DNA of 64,000 bases from Diploscapter coronatus (taxonomy: Eukaryota; Nematoda; Chromadorea; Rhabditida; Rhabditidae): contig OZ038422.1 of the NCBI GenBank assembly GCA_964036155.1, positions 52,599,201-52,663,200 on the forward strand, in the 5' to 3' direction. Position numbers and translations under genes: made by a program. Positions 47,301-58,900 of this stretch are shown piece after piece; positions within the stretch are counted from its first letter, which is position 1, and the number at the start of each line of letters is the position of its first letter. The notes beneath the pieces were generated by a model, which saw only the letters and a program-made list of their open reading frames with translations, ran no database searches and had not been told where the DNA came from.

Positions 47301-49966
47301 CGATGACTACAGAAATTACAGAAGGTAGAGGATAATTTGTCAACTAAAAATATAACGACGAATCTCAATATATCGATATAAAAAGCGATACAATAGCTGA
47401 TAGAAATCTATTGTTGTTACTTTCAGACGTGAAAAGCCACCGAGGATCGAGGACAAAGGCAGATTGGAGACCCTGTTCAATACACTGCAGACTCGCCTTC
47501 GACTCTCGAATCGACCTGCTTTCATGCCGAAAGACGGCCACCTCATCAAAGATATCAACGCCGCCTGGGGCAGATTGGAGGATTCGGAGAAAGGATTCGA
47601 GGATTGGTTGTTGAGTGAGATCATGAGGTAGCTTTTTTCAATTTCCCAAAAAATGAGATGGAATTCCCGTTCTGGTAATACTTGATCAAGACCATATGAT
47701 GCCTATTTCAAGGTTCAACTCTGCTCTGACGCTTTTTCCCCATCAATGAAGGACAATCAAATTTCAGGTTGGAACGACTTGAGCATTTGGCAGAGAAGTT
47801 CCGTCGCAAGTGTGCCCTGCACGAGGAATGGGCGAATGGAAAGGAAGAAGCGCTGATGAGCAACGACTGGAAGAGTTGCGGACTGTACAAAATCAAGGCA
47901 CTTCGAAAGCGACACGAAGCCTTTGAGAGCGATCTGGGTGCTCATCAAGACAGAGTCGAACAGATCGCTGCCATCGCCAGAGAGCTCAACAATCTGCGAT
48001 ACCCAGATATTGGACCGGTCAACGCTAGATGCCAGGTAGATTCGGATAAGTCATCTCGTATTCAACAGCCCTTTCTTCCAGGCAATCTGCTCCCAATGGG
48101 ATCGTCTCGGTCAACTGTCATCTCAGCGTCGTGCCACCCTCGAAGAAGCGGAAAGAGTCGCTGAGAGACTCGATGCCTTGTACCTGGATTTCGCCAAGAG
48201 GTAAACGATGAAAATGACGTTTAGAAGAAAATTTTGAGTTTCAGAGCCGCTCCATTCAACAATTGGCTTGATGGCGCTCGCGAGGATTTGGCTGATCTGG
48301 TCATCGTCCACTCGATGGGTGAAATCGAGGAACTCTGCTCTGCACACGACGCCTTCAAATCGACTCTCGGAGATGCAGACAAGGAATTCGGAAGTATTTC
48401 TGCTATCGAACAGGTATTAGTTCTCCTTCAGAAGAAGAGCATCCGTATTGGTGAATTCAGGAGATTGAGCGACTTGTCGAGTCCCACGGTCTTGATCGAG
48501 AACTCCTCCGAAATCCGTACACTGATCTGTCCGCTCATGAGATCAGAAGGAAGTGGGCTGAAGTGCAAGGAGCTGTGCCAAGGAGAGATGGGCAATTGCA
48601 GAGTGAACTTAAGAGGCAGCAAAGTGGGATTGGGAAAAAAACCTAAGAAATATGGATTCTTTTTAGATAACGAACGACTGCGAACGATCTTTGCCGAGCG
48701 TGCCAACCAAGTTGGTCCATGGTTGGAGAAGGAACTCGAGCAGGTGCTTGCCATTGGACTCGGAGGAAGAGGCAGACTCGAAGATGCCATTCACCAGCTG
48801 CGTGGAATCCATCAGAGTGCTTTGTCGTACAAGCCGAATCTGGACGAACTCGAGAGAATCCATCAGGAAATGCAGGAGAACTTCGTGTTCGAGAATAGGA
48901 AGTCGAAATACTCGATGGAATCGTTGCGTGTCGGCTGGGAATCACTCATCACGAGCATCAACAAGACCATCAACGAATTGGAGAACCAGGTAAACTCTTA
49001 GATTTCAAATGCTATCAAATTTTGCAATTTCTCACAACACATTTCTGTTTTAACAACACGATCAATATGTCATTTTGTCATAAATGACTAGTTAAGCTAA
49101 AAAAACTAGCTGTCAAATGTGTTGAGATTATTCATAGTTTCACCTCTCCCAATATCGATTTCATTCTAGATTCTGATGCGAGACAGCAAGGGCATTTCGG
49201 AAGATCAGATCAGCGAATTCCGCGCTTCGTTCAACCACTTCGACAAGGATAGGCTTGGGCTTGATGCCGAACAACTCAGAGCTTGCCTGATTTCTGTCGG
49301 ATACAACATTCGGCCTGGAAGAGAGGTAGCTTGATCGAATTTGGTTTTCTCCATATAATCACCAGAAAAATTAGCTACATGGTCTAGAACCAATCAGAAT
49401 ATACAGCAACAAACAGCTGGTCAGTAAACGTATCCGCACTAGTCAGTGCTTCATAAATTTTAAAATTATTGAAGCAGTACTCACCAGCTATTTTGCTACT
49501 GTGTAGGAACGCTCTTTACGTTATTTTATTAAAACTGCAGTTTTTTATGCGGTAAAGTATCGAGAATTGATATTGCGTGCTTGAAGCTTTACAGATGAGA
49601 AGAATATTTTGCAGGGAGATGCCGACCTGCACAGAATAATGGCCCATATCGACCCTAACAGAATGGGCCATGTTCCATTCGAAGCCTTCTTGGATTTCAT
49701 GACTGCAGAGCACGCTGACAATGATACTGTTGAGCAGATGATTGACTCCTTCAAGATTCTTGCTAGTGGAAAACCATTCATCACGGCAGAGGTAAGAAAT
49801 CAGATCCTTTCTAGAGAAAATATTTCAAATTTAGGAAATTCGTCGAGAACTTCCTTCAGAGCAAGCAGCCTATTGCATGGCGCGAATGGCTCCTTCAAAC
49901 GACCCTTCAGCCCCTCACGGTGCATTCGACTATGTTACGTTCAGTCGAACACTTTATGGACAGTAG
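44310..49966 (+). CDS. atn-1: Alpha-actinin
   Basis: Actin cross-linking protein of muscle dense bodies and other actin anchors; ortholog of Caenorhabditis atn-1. Exons: 44310-44438, 45323-45401, 45451-45551, 45595-45736, 46044-46176, 46225-46340, then either 46456-46667 or 46916-46998, then 47125-47324, 47427-47627, 47768-48035, 48082-48200, 48245-48413, 48461-48623, 48667-48989, 49170-49325, 49615-49791, 49835-49966. Using the second alternative gives 896 residues; the first gives 939. The order is: Tyr/Gln-rich head ending [20 protein letters not shown], two calponin-homology domains ([24 protein letters not shown]), four spectrin repeats ([10 protein letters not shown] onward) and a C-terminal EF-hand pair. 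Both EF loops lack the final Glu ([12 protein letters not shown] and [12 protein letters not shown]), as expected for a calcium-insensitive muscle form. The end is LYGQ. The acceptor one base before the ATG suggests trans-splicing. Confidence 0.96.
44848..44916 (+). other. Candidate cassette exon of alpha-actinin
   Basis: A 69 bp open segment between an AACTAG acceptor and a GTAAGC donor, phase 0 at both ends, in intron 1 of alpha-actinin. Inclusion would add 23 residues ([20 protein letters not shown] then NNL) between the head and the first calponin-homology domain. I know of no such insertion in actinins. It may be a false exon, or it may supply an alternative start (ATG directly after the acceptor) that replaces the Tyr/Gln-rich head. 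Confidence 0.3.
46456..46667 (+). other. Alternative exon A of alpha-actinin with Pro-rich insert
   Basis: Enters in phase 1 and leaves in phase 0, like the exon at 46916-46998, and codes for the same protein segment ([19 protein letters not shown]). It then adds about 45 residues rich in Pro and Gln ([15 protein letters not shown] onward, ending [13 protein letters not shown]) before the first spectrin repeat. Using both exons in one mRNA would duplicate the helix, so mutually exclusive use is the natural reading. Confidence 0.8.
46916..46998 (+). other. Alternative exon B of alpha-actinin
   Basis: Codes for the last helix of the second calponin-homology domain ([20 protein letters not shown]) without the proline-rich addition. 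Phases 1 and 0 match exon A, so either can join to the exon at 47125. This version gives the usual actinin length. Confidence 0.85.
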
Positions 49967-52900
49967 TTTCATCTACAAATTGATTTATCTTAATTTTATA
50001 TTTCTCTTCTGTTTTATACACCTATTTTCTGTACCATTTCGACTTTGTGTATCGATATATTGTCTTTTGCAAATCTTCTTATGATTTTGTATCTTCTATT
50101 TTTCACAATTCTACAATGACACTTCTTTCATCTCGGTTTATTTACAATAAGATATCAATCAATTTGAGCAACGATTCTTATTTGGTTAGTTTTCCGAAAT
50201 GCGCGTCTGTCGATATCCCACTTACACATTAGAGCTAATATCACGTAATCCGTTAGAAAACACCAATTCACATAATAAATTTTGTTAGAATTTTCTAGTC
50301 TGAGAGCTTCGTAACTTCCGTATGACATTGAAATTGAACAACAACTGAAAACTATAACATCACCTAGGTTATTCAATAACTTCATCCGTTTATGAAAATC
50401 GTCTATGAAACTTATTCTATGAAATATGTGAATGCATAAAATTCTTGTGCAATCATGCAACGTTTTTTCCACAGTAACATTTCATTATGATTCAATATTT
50501 CATTCGTTTATTTCATTTCTTTCCAATAAATATTTTATCGGAATCTAATTTATTAATTTTAAAATAAGTATCACAATTCTATTGACACACAAAATCACTA
50601 CTTCATCAATTATTCAACAAAGTTCTTCAGCATATAACAAGATGATATTACCAAATTAGATGTTTCATTTAGTGAATCGATTAAAATTTTTTGAGGCTAG
50701 GAAGAATTTCGATCGATTTTCAGAGAAATAGAGAAAGCGGCGATATTTGCAGAGATGAAGCTGCTGCAGCAAAGGGTGTATCTACTCAGAGGAGAATCTT
50801 TCCTCTACGGTTTGTCTATCAAAGGAGTGGTCTTCTTTCCTTTCCTTTCTTTAGCTACTGTCCTTGTTTGTCAGCTTCTATGATCGATAGAGGCAAGCCG
50901 TGCACTTGAGAGCATGCCGACGTAGCAAAATATTATAAGAAGAACAGGAGGATAAATAAACTAATGGACTTATGATAATAAACCAAGAGTAATGCGCGAA
51001 TATGCTGCTAATGAAATGAGCAGAGATTATCTTATTAGATTCTTAGGTTATATTTTAGATAAATTTTAAAATTGCGCCAAAGAGTTTTATTTTTCGAATA
51101 GTATTTCCAGATCAGAGCTACGTGAAATTTTTACTTCGACTCTGAAGAGAAAACAATTTAAATTCGACTTTGAAATTAAAAAATTCAAACTTCGGCTTTG
51201 ATTTCGTTTTTTTTTCTTTATCAATTTTTAACTTCGCGCAGCACTGCTCTAGATACAGGTATGCAGATTTCACAATTTTCCTTCTCTATCATTTGAGCAG
51301 ATTATCTTACATTAACTAAAATGGTTACTTCTGAGAATTATAATCGACCATCTTTAAAGATAAATCGATCAGTTTTAATTTTCAGAACGAAGGAAGATAA
51401 TCGTTAGAAAATCACCGGATGTTTGTTGAAATACAGTAATTGTGCAATTACGCAATGCAGCCGAGTCAACATGAACTTGTGATGGCCCGTGGGAGAAGAT
51501 AAAGAGCATAAGTGAAAGAGGAAGAAAAATACGGATGGATTAGATTACGGTAGAAATGGAGATTGGGCATCCGAGAGCGTGTTGACATAAAGGATTAGAT
51601 GCATAACTGAAGAAGGACTAAATGACTGGTTGTTGCCAGACATTATCAGAGGATAAGTGTTTCCTAATCGCTGCTTACGATAAGATGAATAATAGAGAAT
51701 CATAGGATTCTTTGAAAGTGGAATATTTTGAAATCAGAACAAAACTCTTCATGATGAATAATTGAACAACAGCTTTAGACCCCAACGGCTTTATGTTCCT
51801 AATGGTTAAAATTTAGCTTCATCCATCTGCAACACCTTGCTACGCCTTGTGTATCTCCGTATAATCGCGCAGATTTTGGCAATTGAGCGAGATAATTCCT
51901 CGCTCCATCCATTCATTTCTCTCCATTTTCGCAGGCATTTCTTTTCTTCGAGCGTAATCACAGGACGCTACGAAGGCATCGAGTTCATAAGAGCGTACCC
52001 CGAGGAAATCATCTGGTTCCGAAACGAAGATAATCAATCGCTTATATTTTTCGAAGTTCTAGCATTTTTCAGGATAGTGCGAGAAAATCCTACCATCAAG
52101 AAGCTACTATTTCTGAATAACTTTACATTACAGTTGCTAATAAAAATAAACAAGATCTTGTACAACCATACAATAAGTCGATTTGCAATAGAATGAGACT
52201 ATGCTTACACAGTAAGACGATACGGCTATGGAGTGAATTGAGACGATTGAGAAGAAATGGAAGAATAGAATAGGAATGGGAATACAAAAGGAGATAAGTG
52301 GATGCAGCTAGAGGAACCATCTGACAACAACCAAAGTATACAGTCGAACTTGCATTTGAGAATAAGTTTTGAAAGGCAATTCAATGCCACCATTTAACAA
52401 TTTATCACTTATGAAGAAGTCTGACAGATTGCTAAAGTTTATGTCTGCCAAAAATTCTGGACAACCATGAATGATAACCCCTCATTTAAATTCGACCCAA
52501 GCATATTCACGAAGAGCAAGAAATATGACAAGCTTCCATACAAAATATCATCAGATAGCAGTCCCAAAGCAAAAAATATAGCAGAACCAATCGATCGATT
52601 CTAGCAGAGAAATTTCGACGAAGCAGGCGCAACCTCGGCTCGTTATTCGATACAAATGATGAAGGGCACCATCTGAGTAGTGTGCCCTCACAACTCCTCG
52701 AGACCTCAAGAACATCCATCTCTGCATCTCCTAGCTCTCTTCATCAATCCCGCTATATCCCCTGCATCCATCAGCAGCACTCTTTTAGTGCCGACTCTTA
52801 ACATGAAGAGAGCCATGAGTGTGAGTGAGTAGGTGAAATCGCGAGACCGCACAGAAGCAAATCGACAAGACGATATCAAGTACACTCGATATCAAAGTGG

Positions 52901-53606
52901 GTATGTAGTGGTTCATCTTCAAAACTCGATTGGGACAGCGAGATGGGACACACTCGTTGATAACTGCTCATGGGCTGTTGTTATCAAACACTCTCAGAGC
53001 ATTGTTTCAAGTGATCCTCTTCAAATATCAAAATCATCACAGCCGACATCAATTTTTCAGGTAGAACGAAGTAACAGCTGATTCAAGACAATCGTTCACC
53101 AAATCCCACAAAATCAGCAAAAATTGCTCAATTAGCTAATCACCTCCTCCTTATCACCTATCATTGGCTGCATCTTCGAAAGGGCGGACTCAGCATACGG
53201 TGCTTTTCAGCGTTTTCCTTTCTCCCCTTCCTACCTGCTCTTTAAACCTCTTAATTCCCTTGCTCTATCCCCGGCTTCGTTCATCTTTATCTCTCTCCCT
53301 GATCCCCTCTATCTCTTGCATGTCTGTATATCTCTCGAGTCAACCGTCTAGAGCTCTGCTCACTGTCAATTGGGTACTCGACGGGCGCACTCCCGCACTC
53401 CTCAGCCCTCCTCATCCTAATACTTCTCCTGTAGAGCACACCTCCATTCAATTATGCCCTTGATGTGCTCTTGATACTGCAACTCTTCTAATTTCAACTC
53501 TGCTGGATAAGGACGTGCTTGAGCAAGTGTTCTTTTTTCTCCCACAGTCAAGACACATCTCAAGTACTGCTACTCTGCTTCAAGGGTCATCATCAGCGTC
53601 GTAGGC
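49967..53606. other. Intergenic region between alpha-actinin and the homeobox gene
   Basis: No gene can be supported. Short open frames have no motif or matching splice signals. The right part (52.7-53.6 kb) is richer in CT and CA and likely contains the homeobox gene's promoter and 5' untranslated region. Around 51.1-51.25 kb there is a degenerate tract with repeated ACTTCG, CTTTGAA and AAATTCGA words. Confidence 0.5.
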
Positions 53607-55998
53607 ATGTTCAACGTGTCATCCCTGGCCAGCTCCTCATCGGTGCCTTCGGCTACTCCACAAACTGAGTCTTCGCCTCCACCCCGAGCCCCTCTACCCA
53701 TTCACATTAATTCACAACAACCACAGAGCAATGTTGGAATCAATGACCTATCCACTTCACTGTCAACTCCACTCGAAACGAAGTTAGCCAATTAGAAATA
53801 TTTTAAGATATAATCTCACCAAAAACACTTTCATAAAGTAGTCAGAGAGGCTTTAATGAAGATCATGTCGGAAGAAATATCTTCTATCAATTCCAACCAA
53901 AAATTTTCACTTCCTCCCCGAAAAATCTGAACTTATGATTTCGATTTCCAGATCCGACTTTAAATGGGATCCCACTGGCTCTGACTCCACTGCCACTGCT
54001 CCGCTCCAAACCTCAACATGGACAGATCATCTCCCTCTTTTAGCAGGTAAACGAAATTCCTCTTTCCAAAACCCGAGATGATTTTCGACCCATTGAAATA
54101 GTTGTGCGCTTGGGAATTGTTTCTAAGGCGAATTGCCGTCTGCTTTCGTCTTTCCAGTTTCTGCACTCCTTGCATATCTATCCGCTCGTCTTCCTCCTTT
54201 CCTGTGTAAATTCGTGAGGATACTGTAGATTCTAGCCATACGTCTGCTATCTTTTCTGTCCTTTTTCTCCGATGTTTTCCATTCCCTTTGCTACTTTTTC
54301 ATCTTCTCTTCGTCTCTTTTTTATCGCTTCGACTTCAGTGTATTGAGTTTACATAGAGCTGCGCGCGGTGTTCACGAATACAAATATAGGAGGAGCGAAG
54401 AAAGGGGAAGTAGATAAAGAAGATGTGCAGAATCGGGCTAAACGAGAATAAAGCTAGTTTTAGAAAATCAATTTTTGAAATTGAAAGAATCGATATCTCT
54501 ATTGCGAAAGCCACCAGGCATGTCCAGGACCCCGCTGCGAGGACTTATATAATTATCAGTCACTTAGAGTGAGCAGTACGGGCTTCATCCAAACCTAGGC
54601 AGATTTTAACTAAAACGAGATTATAGAGGAGGGGGTACGCAAAACCAAAATTCTTTTTGAAAAAGAATACTTGATAAGGCACGCAATGTGATTCTAGCGG
54701 ATCATTTTGGGGTAAGAGCGGTACGTGTGAAAAATCTGGATCAAGCCTTGCTTAGATCTGGCTTTATTCGACCTTGGAAAGGAAGCTCATATTATGAGGT
54801 TCATGTGTATTCGTGAACCAGGAAATAGGGATTCTGCATGAATTTTCAATTCACATCAACACACAATCCAAATCATTTCAGGCTATCCCACGGCACCCTC
54901 ATTTACTCTCGATCAGTACAGTTATGATCCAACTTGCTACTTTCCATCGACTGGATTGGCTAGTACCGCTGCTGCTCCAATGTACAGTATTCCGCCCCCG
55001 ATTGATCCATTTCAACGAACGGATTCAATGCTTCCGGGAGGCACAGGCACGTCGAGCGATATTATCAAATCGGAAATGGCAGAGAAGAATGGGTAATTCG
55101 AAGAAGAACTTAGATCTTTAACCAAGTATATTCGTCTGCAGGTCAAAAGCTGAAGACGAAGATGAAGGCGCAGATGAGCTTGAGGAAGATTGTTTCGAAG
55201 ACGACGACGGAACTGGCAAACGGAAGAAGCGCAAGCGTAGAGTGCTGTTCACCAAAGCACAGACGTATGAGCTGGAGAGGCGATTCAGAACTCAAAGGTT
55301 ATTGCTTGTTCAAAATCTCCTCAAACATTCTTTTCCTTCAGGTACTTATCTGCTCCAGAACGAGAACAACTAGCCATGCAAATACGGCTAACCCCTACAC
55401 AAGTGAAGGTAAGTCATTGTTTGTAAAAAAAAATGGCGCATTTGTTCAAGAGGTTTGGCACGACAAGAAATCTATTCTCTAGAAATAGGCAAATTCGATG
55501 TAATAGAGTAAGGAAAACATGAAAATCGAGGTCTCCCCACACTCGGTCGGCTATACCAATTTAGTCTATTATGTGCAGGAATTATCAGTTTCCGACCGTG
55601 CCAAACAATGGGCCAGTTACAAATAGTCGTACAATTTTATTTTTCAGATATGGTACCAAAACCACAGATACAAGACGAAGAAGAGCAATTCGGAGAAGGG
55701 GTCATTGAACTCGAATTTGCTTTCATCGATGCCCAATGCGTTCTCGACGACACCTGCCTCGACTGCATTTTCCAGCCGACCATTCCGAATGCCGATTCAA
55801 ATGCTGGTTCGAGATGGAAAGCCTTGTCCAACTGCCAGTGACTTTACATCATCATCTTACGCATCTGCCGCTGCTGCAGTGGCATTCAGCAATGGCAGTG
55901 GGTCGTATCTTGGAGCTCCAACGGGATACCTGAATTCCGGCGGATACATCCCGAATGCACCGCCCACGACAACCTACATGCCTAATGCTTGGTGGTAA
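53607..55998 (+). CDS. ceh-22: NK-2 class homeobox transcription factor, ceh-22-like
   Basis: DNA-binding regulator of the NK-2/tinman class; in Caenorhabditis ceh-22 acts in pharyngeal muscle. Six exons: 53607-53782, 53952-54046, 54882-55092, 55142-55297, 55342-55408, 55648-55998; 351 residues, all phases matching. It starts [12 protein letters not shown], with Ser/Pro-rich regions, then an acidic stretch ([19 protein letters not shown]) and the homeodomain at about 190-249: [40 protein letters not shown], then [12 protein letters not shown]. Tyr54 (in HRYK) is the NK-2 signature. Position 49 is Tyr where nearly all homeodomains have Phe (WFQN). The tail is Ser/Ala-rich and ends PNAWW. AATAAA near 56431 is a likely poly(A) signal. 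NK-2 class is certain; the ceh-22 assignment rests on the N-terminus and homeodomain and is likely rather than proven. Exons upstream of 53607 cannot be excluded. Confidence 0.9.
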
Positions 55999-58900
55999 GA
56001 TTCAATATTGAAAACTCATTTTAAAGTTTCCCTGAAGTTACCAAAATGTTGCTAATGAAGAGTCTTCAATTTCGAGATAAGGTGTCGAATTTGAAATATG
56101 ATTAGGATGAATTCAGAAACTCTTTCAGTGAGCCATTTTTCATAAAAAGTTAATTTATCTATCATTTTATGGTTCGTTTGTATCTCATCATTTATTCCAA
56201 AATTTATTCACTTCATTTCGTGCGCCAAACTCCAATAAAATGTGCAAATCAGTTTTTCTTTATTTCAGTGCCTTTATATTTTCTCTTTGTGCATATCAGT
56301 GATTTCGTTGCTCAATCAATTCATTGTAAACCATCTTGTGTTTATTATTTCTTTGTGCTTCATAAAGTATTCTGTCAGTTAATCTTTTAGTTTAGTTCTG
56401 ATTTTTGTTCCTTTATTCAAATGCCAGTTAAATAAAAGCTTCAAATGTGTTCATAATGTGCGTTATGTGCTTCAGACGAGAAGTGGGGCGGTAGTTTTGA
56501 AATTACTCGAGATAAAAAATGTCTTATAAACTCATGGTGTCACTTTCTATTTTCGCGATAAAAATATCGAAAAACTGATCATGTGTGCTCAGAAAAATCA
56601 TTTTCTTATCAGTATCTAAGAAATGATTGTCAGTTAAATGTATTCAAATAGTGTCGCTATTTACATCTAAAATTACTCCACTTTCACAGTATCTATTTAG
56701 ATGTTTTCATTTATTAAAATGGGTGGAACCTTAGATATATAGAAATTACGGCCAAGGAATTTGATGTTCATAAAAATAGCAAAGAAATTTATTCATGCTG
56801 ACATAATTTTTTCTTTCCATATTCGTAATGTACGGATCTATGATTCAGATTTGACTTTTGCGAGTGATAAGAAAGGTAGGAAAAGTGAAAGACAGAAGAA
56901 GGGAGACGCGCGCAAAAGGAAACGTAATGACCGCGCTGACCTGTTTACGCTCAAGTTTACCATGCGTCGCGTGCTGCAGTATGCAGTTCTCTCATTCCTT
57001 CATTTTGGTTGAAAATTTTCGCATATTTCAAACTTTAGGTAAATTCTTTGTTGAAATGTCCTAATTTAATTTGGAAATTTCTAAATTTTCAATAAAAACT
57101 GATTTATCGCTCCAACACTCCAAATTTCCCTCAAAATCATTCCTGTGATATTTTTGGTTCCAATTTTTGATTGATTTTACGAAATTTCCTACCACTCATC
57201 ACTTTACGGGCTATTTAATTGTTCATTTTTCTGCACAATTGCACAATAACTGAGTTGTCTAATCAGAAACGGTGCTGAACTTTATCAAAGGATGCACCCA
57301 AAAGCACTTCAAAATTCTCTCATATGACTTGGGTTGCTGATAGTGCGCGTTCTCACTGAAACCGGTACTTCTCATTACATGACTATATGAGACTTCTTGG
57401 CAGGGTAGCAAATCATCGTTATTGCGTTGTAGTCTTTCATAGTTATGAAAAACTACAAAAAATTCCAATTACTCTCTTTTACGTCAAATCATTTTCCATA
57501 CTTAAATTCAACTCCAATCTAACTAAAACTGTAGCCATTGCAATCGGAGGTTGAAGTTAAAGTTTAGAAAATCTTCCATTCAATTTGTTTTGACTTATTG
57601 CCAATTTTTGTCAAATAAATCAGCTGCCACTAATTCAATCTAGTCCATAAATCGATATTCGCTCATTCGCATTACGGAGAGGCAATTGTTTGTCAGTTTT
57701 ATGAAGAGAAAAACTAGTTCAATAAAAAAGATCATAAAACGAGTGTGTACTCGTGGCAGAATTCTTCGCTACAATTCATTCATCTTCGCTGATGAAAACG
57801 CTATCGATTGGGTCGACTAGACAACTTATCATCCAATTTCATCACATAAATAAATATGGCTTGTCATAGTTTTAGGACAACCCGATAAAAATTGCTTTCC
57901 GGTGCAAATGATGCACATCATTTTGAAACAAAATTTGCAAGATTGATACCTTTCGTAAATCAATTGAAAAATTGCATAACTTGTGTAGGTTAATCGACTT
58001 TCTATCGATTTCATAAACAATACTCTTTCCTCTATCCTATTTTATGCTCAAACTGTCGAACATGACTCATTCAAAGTCGATCGGAACCTTTTGCAATTTT
58101 TAGGCCAATGTTTTTTTTCTTTCGATCAGATGATTCACGTTTCGCAATGCGCTACCTCCATTTTCCCTCATTTTCTATTGTGCACACGAATTTTCGCAAC
58201 TGTTTTGGCAATATTTCGCATTTTGAGTATTTCCAGTCAATTATTATTTGCCTAATTGCCAAGCAACCGAAAAATCTCACCGATCTGGTGTTTCAAATGT
58301 CATTTTGACATTTCGAAAGGGTATTTTTGATAGAAATGCCGAAATAATTAGTAACATCCTGTTAAAATCGTGTTTTCGTCCGATCTCGAGGTCAAATTTA
58401 GTTATTTACTTCTAATTTTAATTTTGAAAAATATTTTCGACGTAATGGATGAATATTTCATTTGCTTGCTTCCTGAACATGTTTGCTTATTTGTTTGTTT
58501 GTCTCATTCAACTTTGTGCGTGTATCGCTTGTCTCTTAGCAAGTGTTTCTCCAGTATTTAAAATTCTCCCCTATTTTTTCGATCCTTTTTCTCCGCATTT
58601 TCGTTGCTCGCGAGCTTTTAACTTTACTCGAGTTTCTGCGGACCAAATCGAGTTGACTGAAGAAAATGTGTTGAAGAAAAGAATGTAAAGGAAAAATGAT
58701 GGAAGCGAGAATAAAATGGGAAGAAAAGAAAGAGTAACAGACAGGAAGTAAGAGAAAAAAGGGGTTTGAAAGAGAAAAGGGTCCGAGGCCTTGGGGCAAA
58801 GGCGAAAAAAAGACGGCAAAAGCATCGATTCGAAGAGAATGCAGAGCTGAACAGACAGAGGCCGTTTGTGAGGAGAATGGAAAAAATAAACTGAAACGAA

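Noticed and set aside
53164..53463. 99-codon frame upstream of the homeobox gene
   Set aside because: Low-complexity Ser/Leu/Pro sequence from CT-rich DNA, not in phase with the first homeobox exon.
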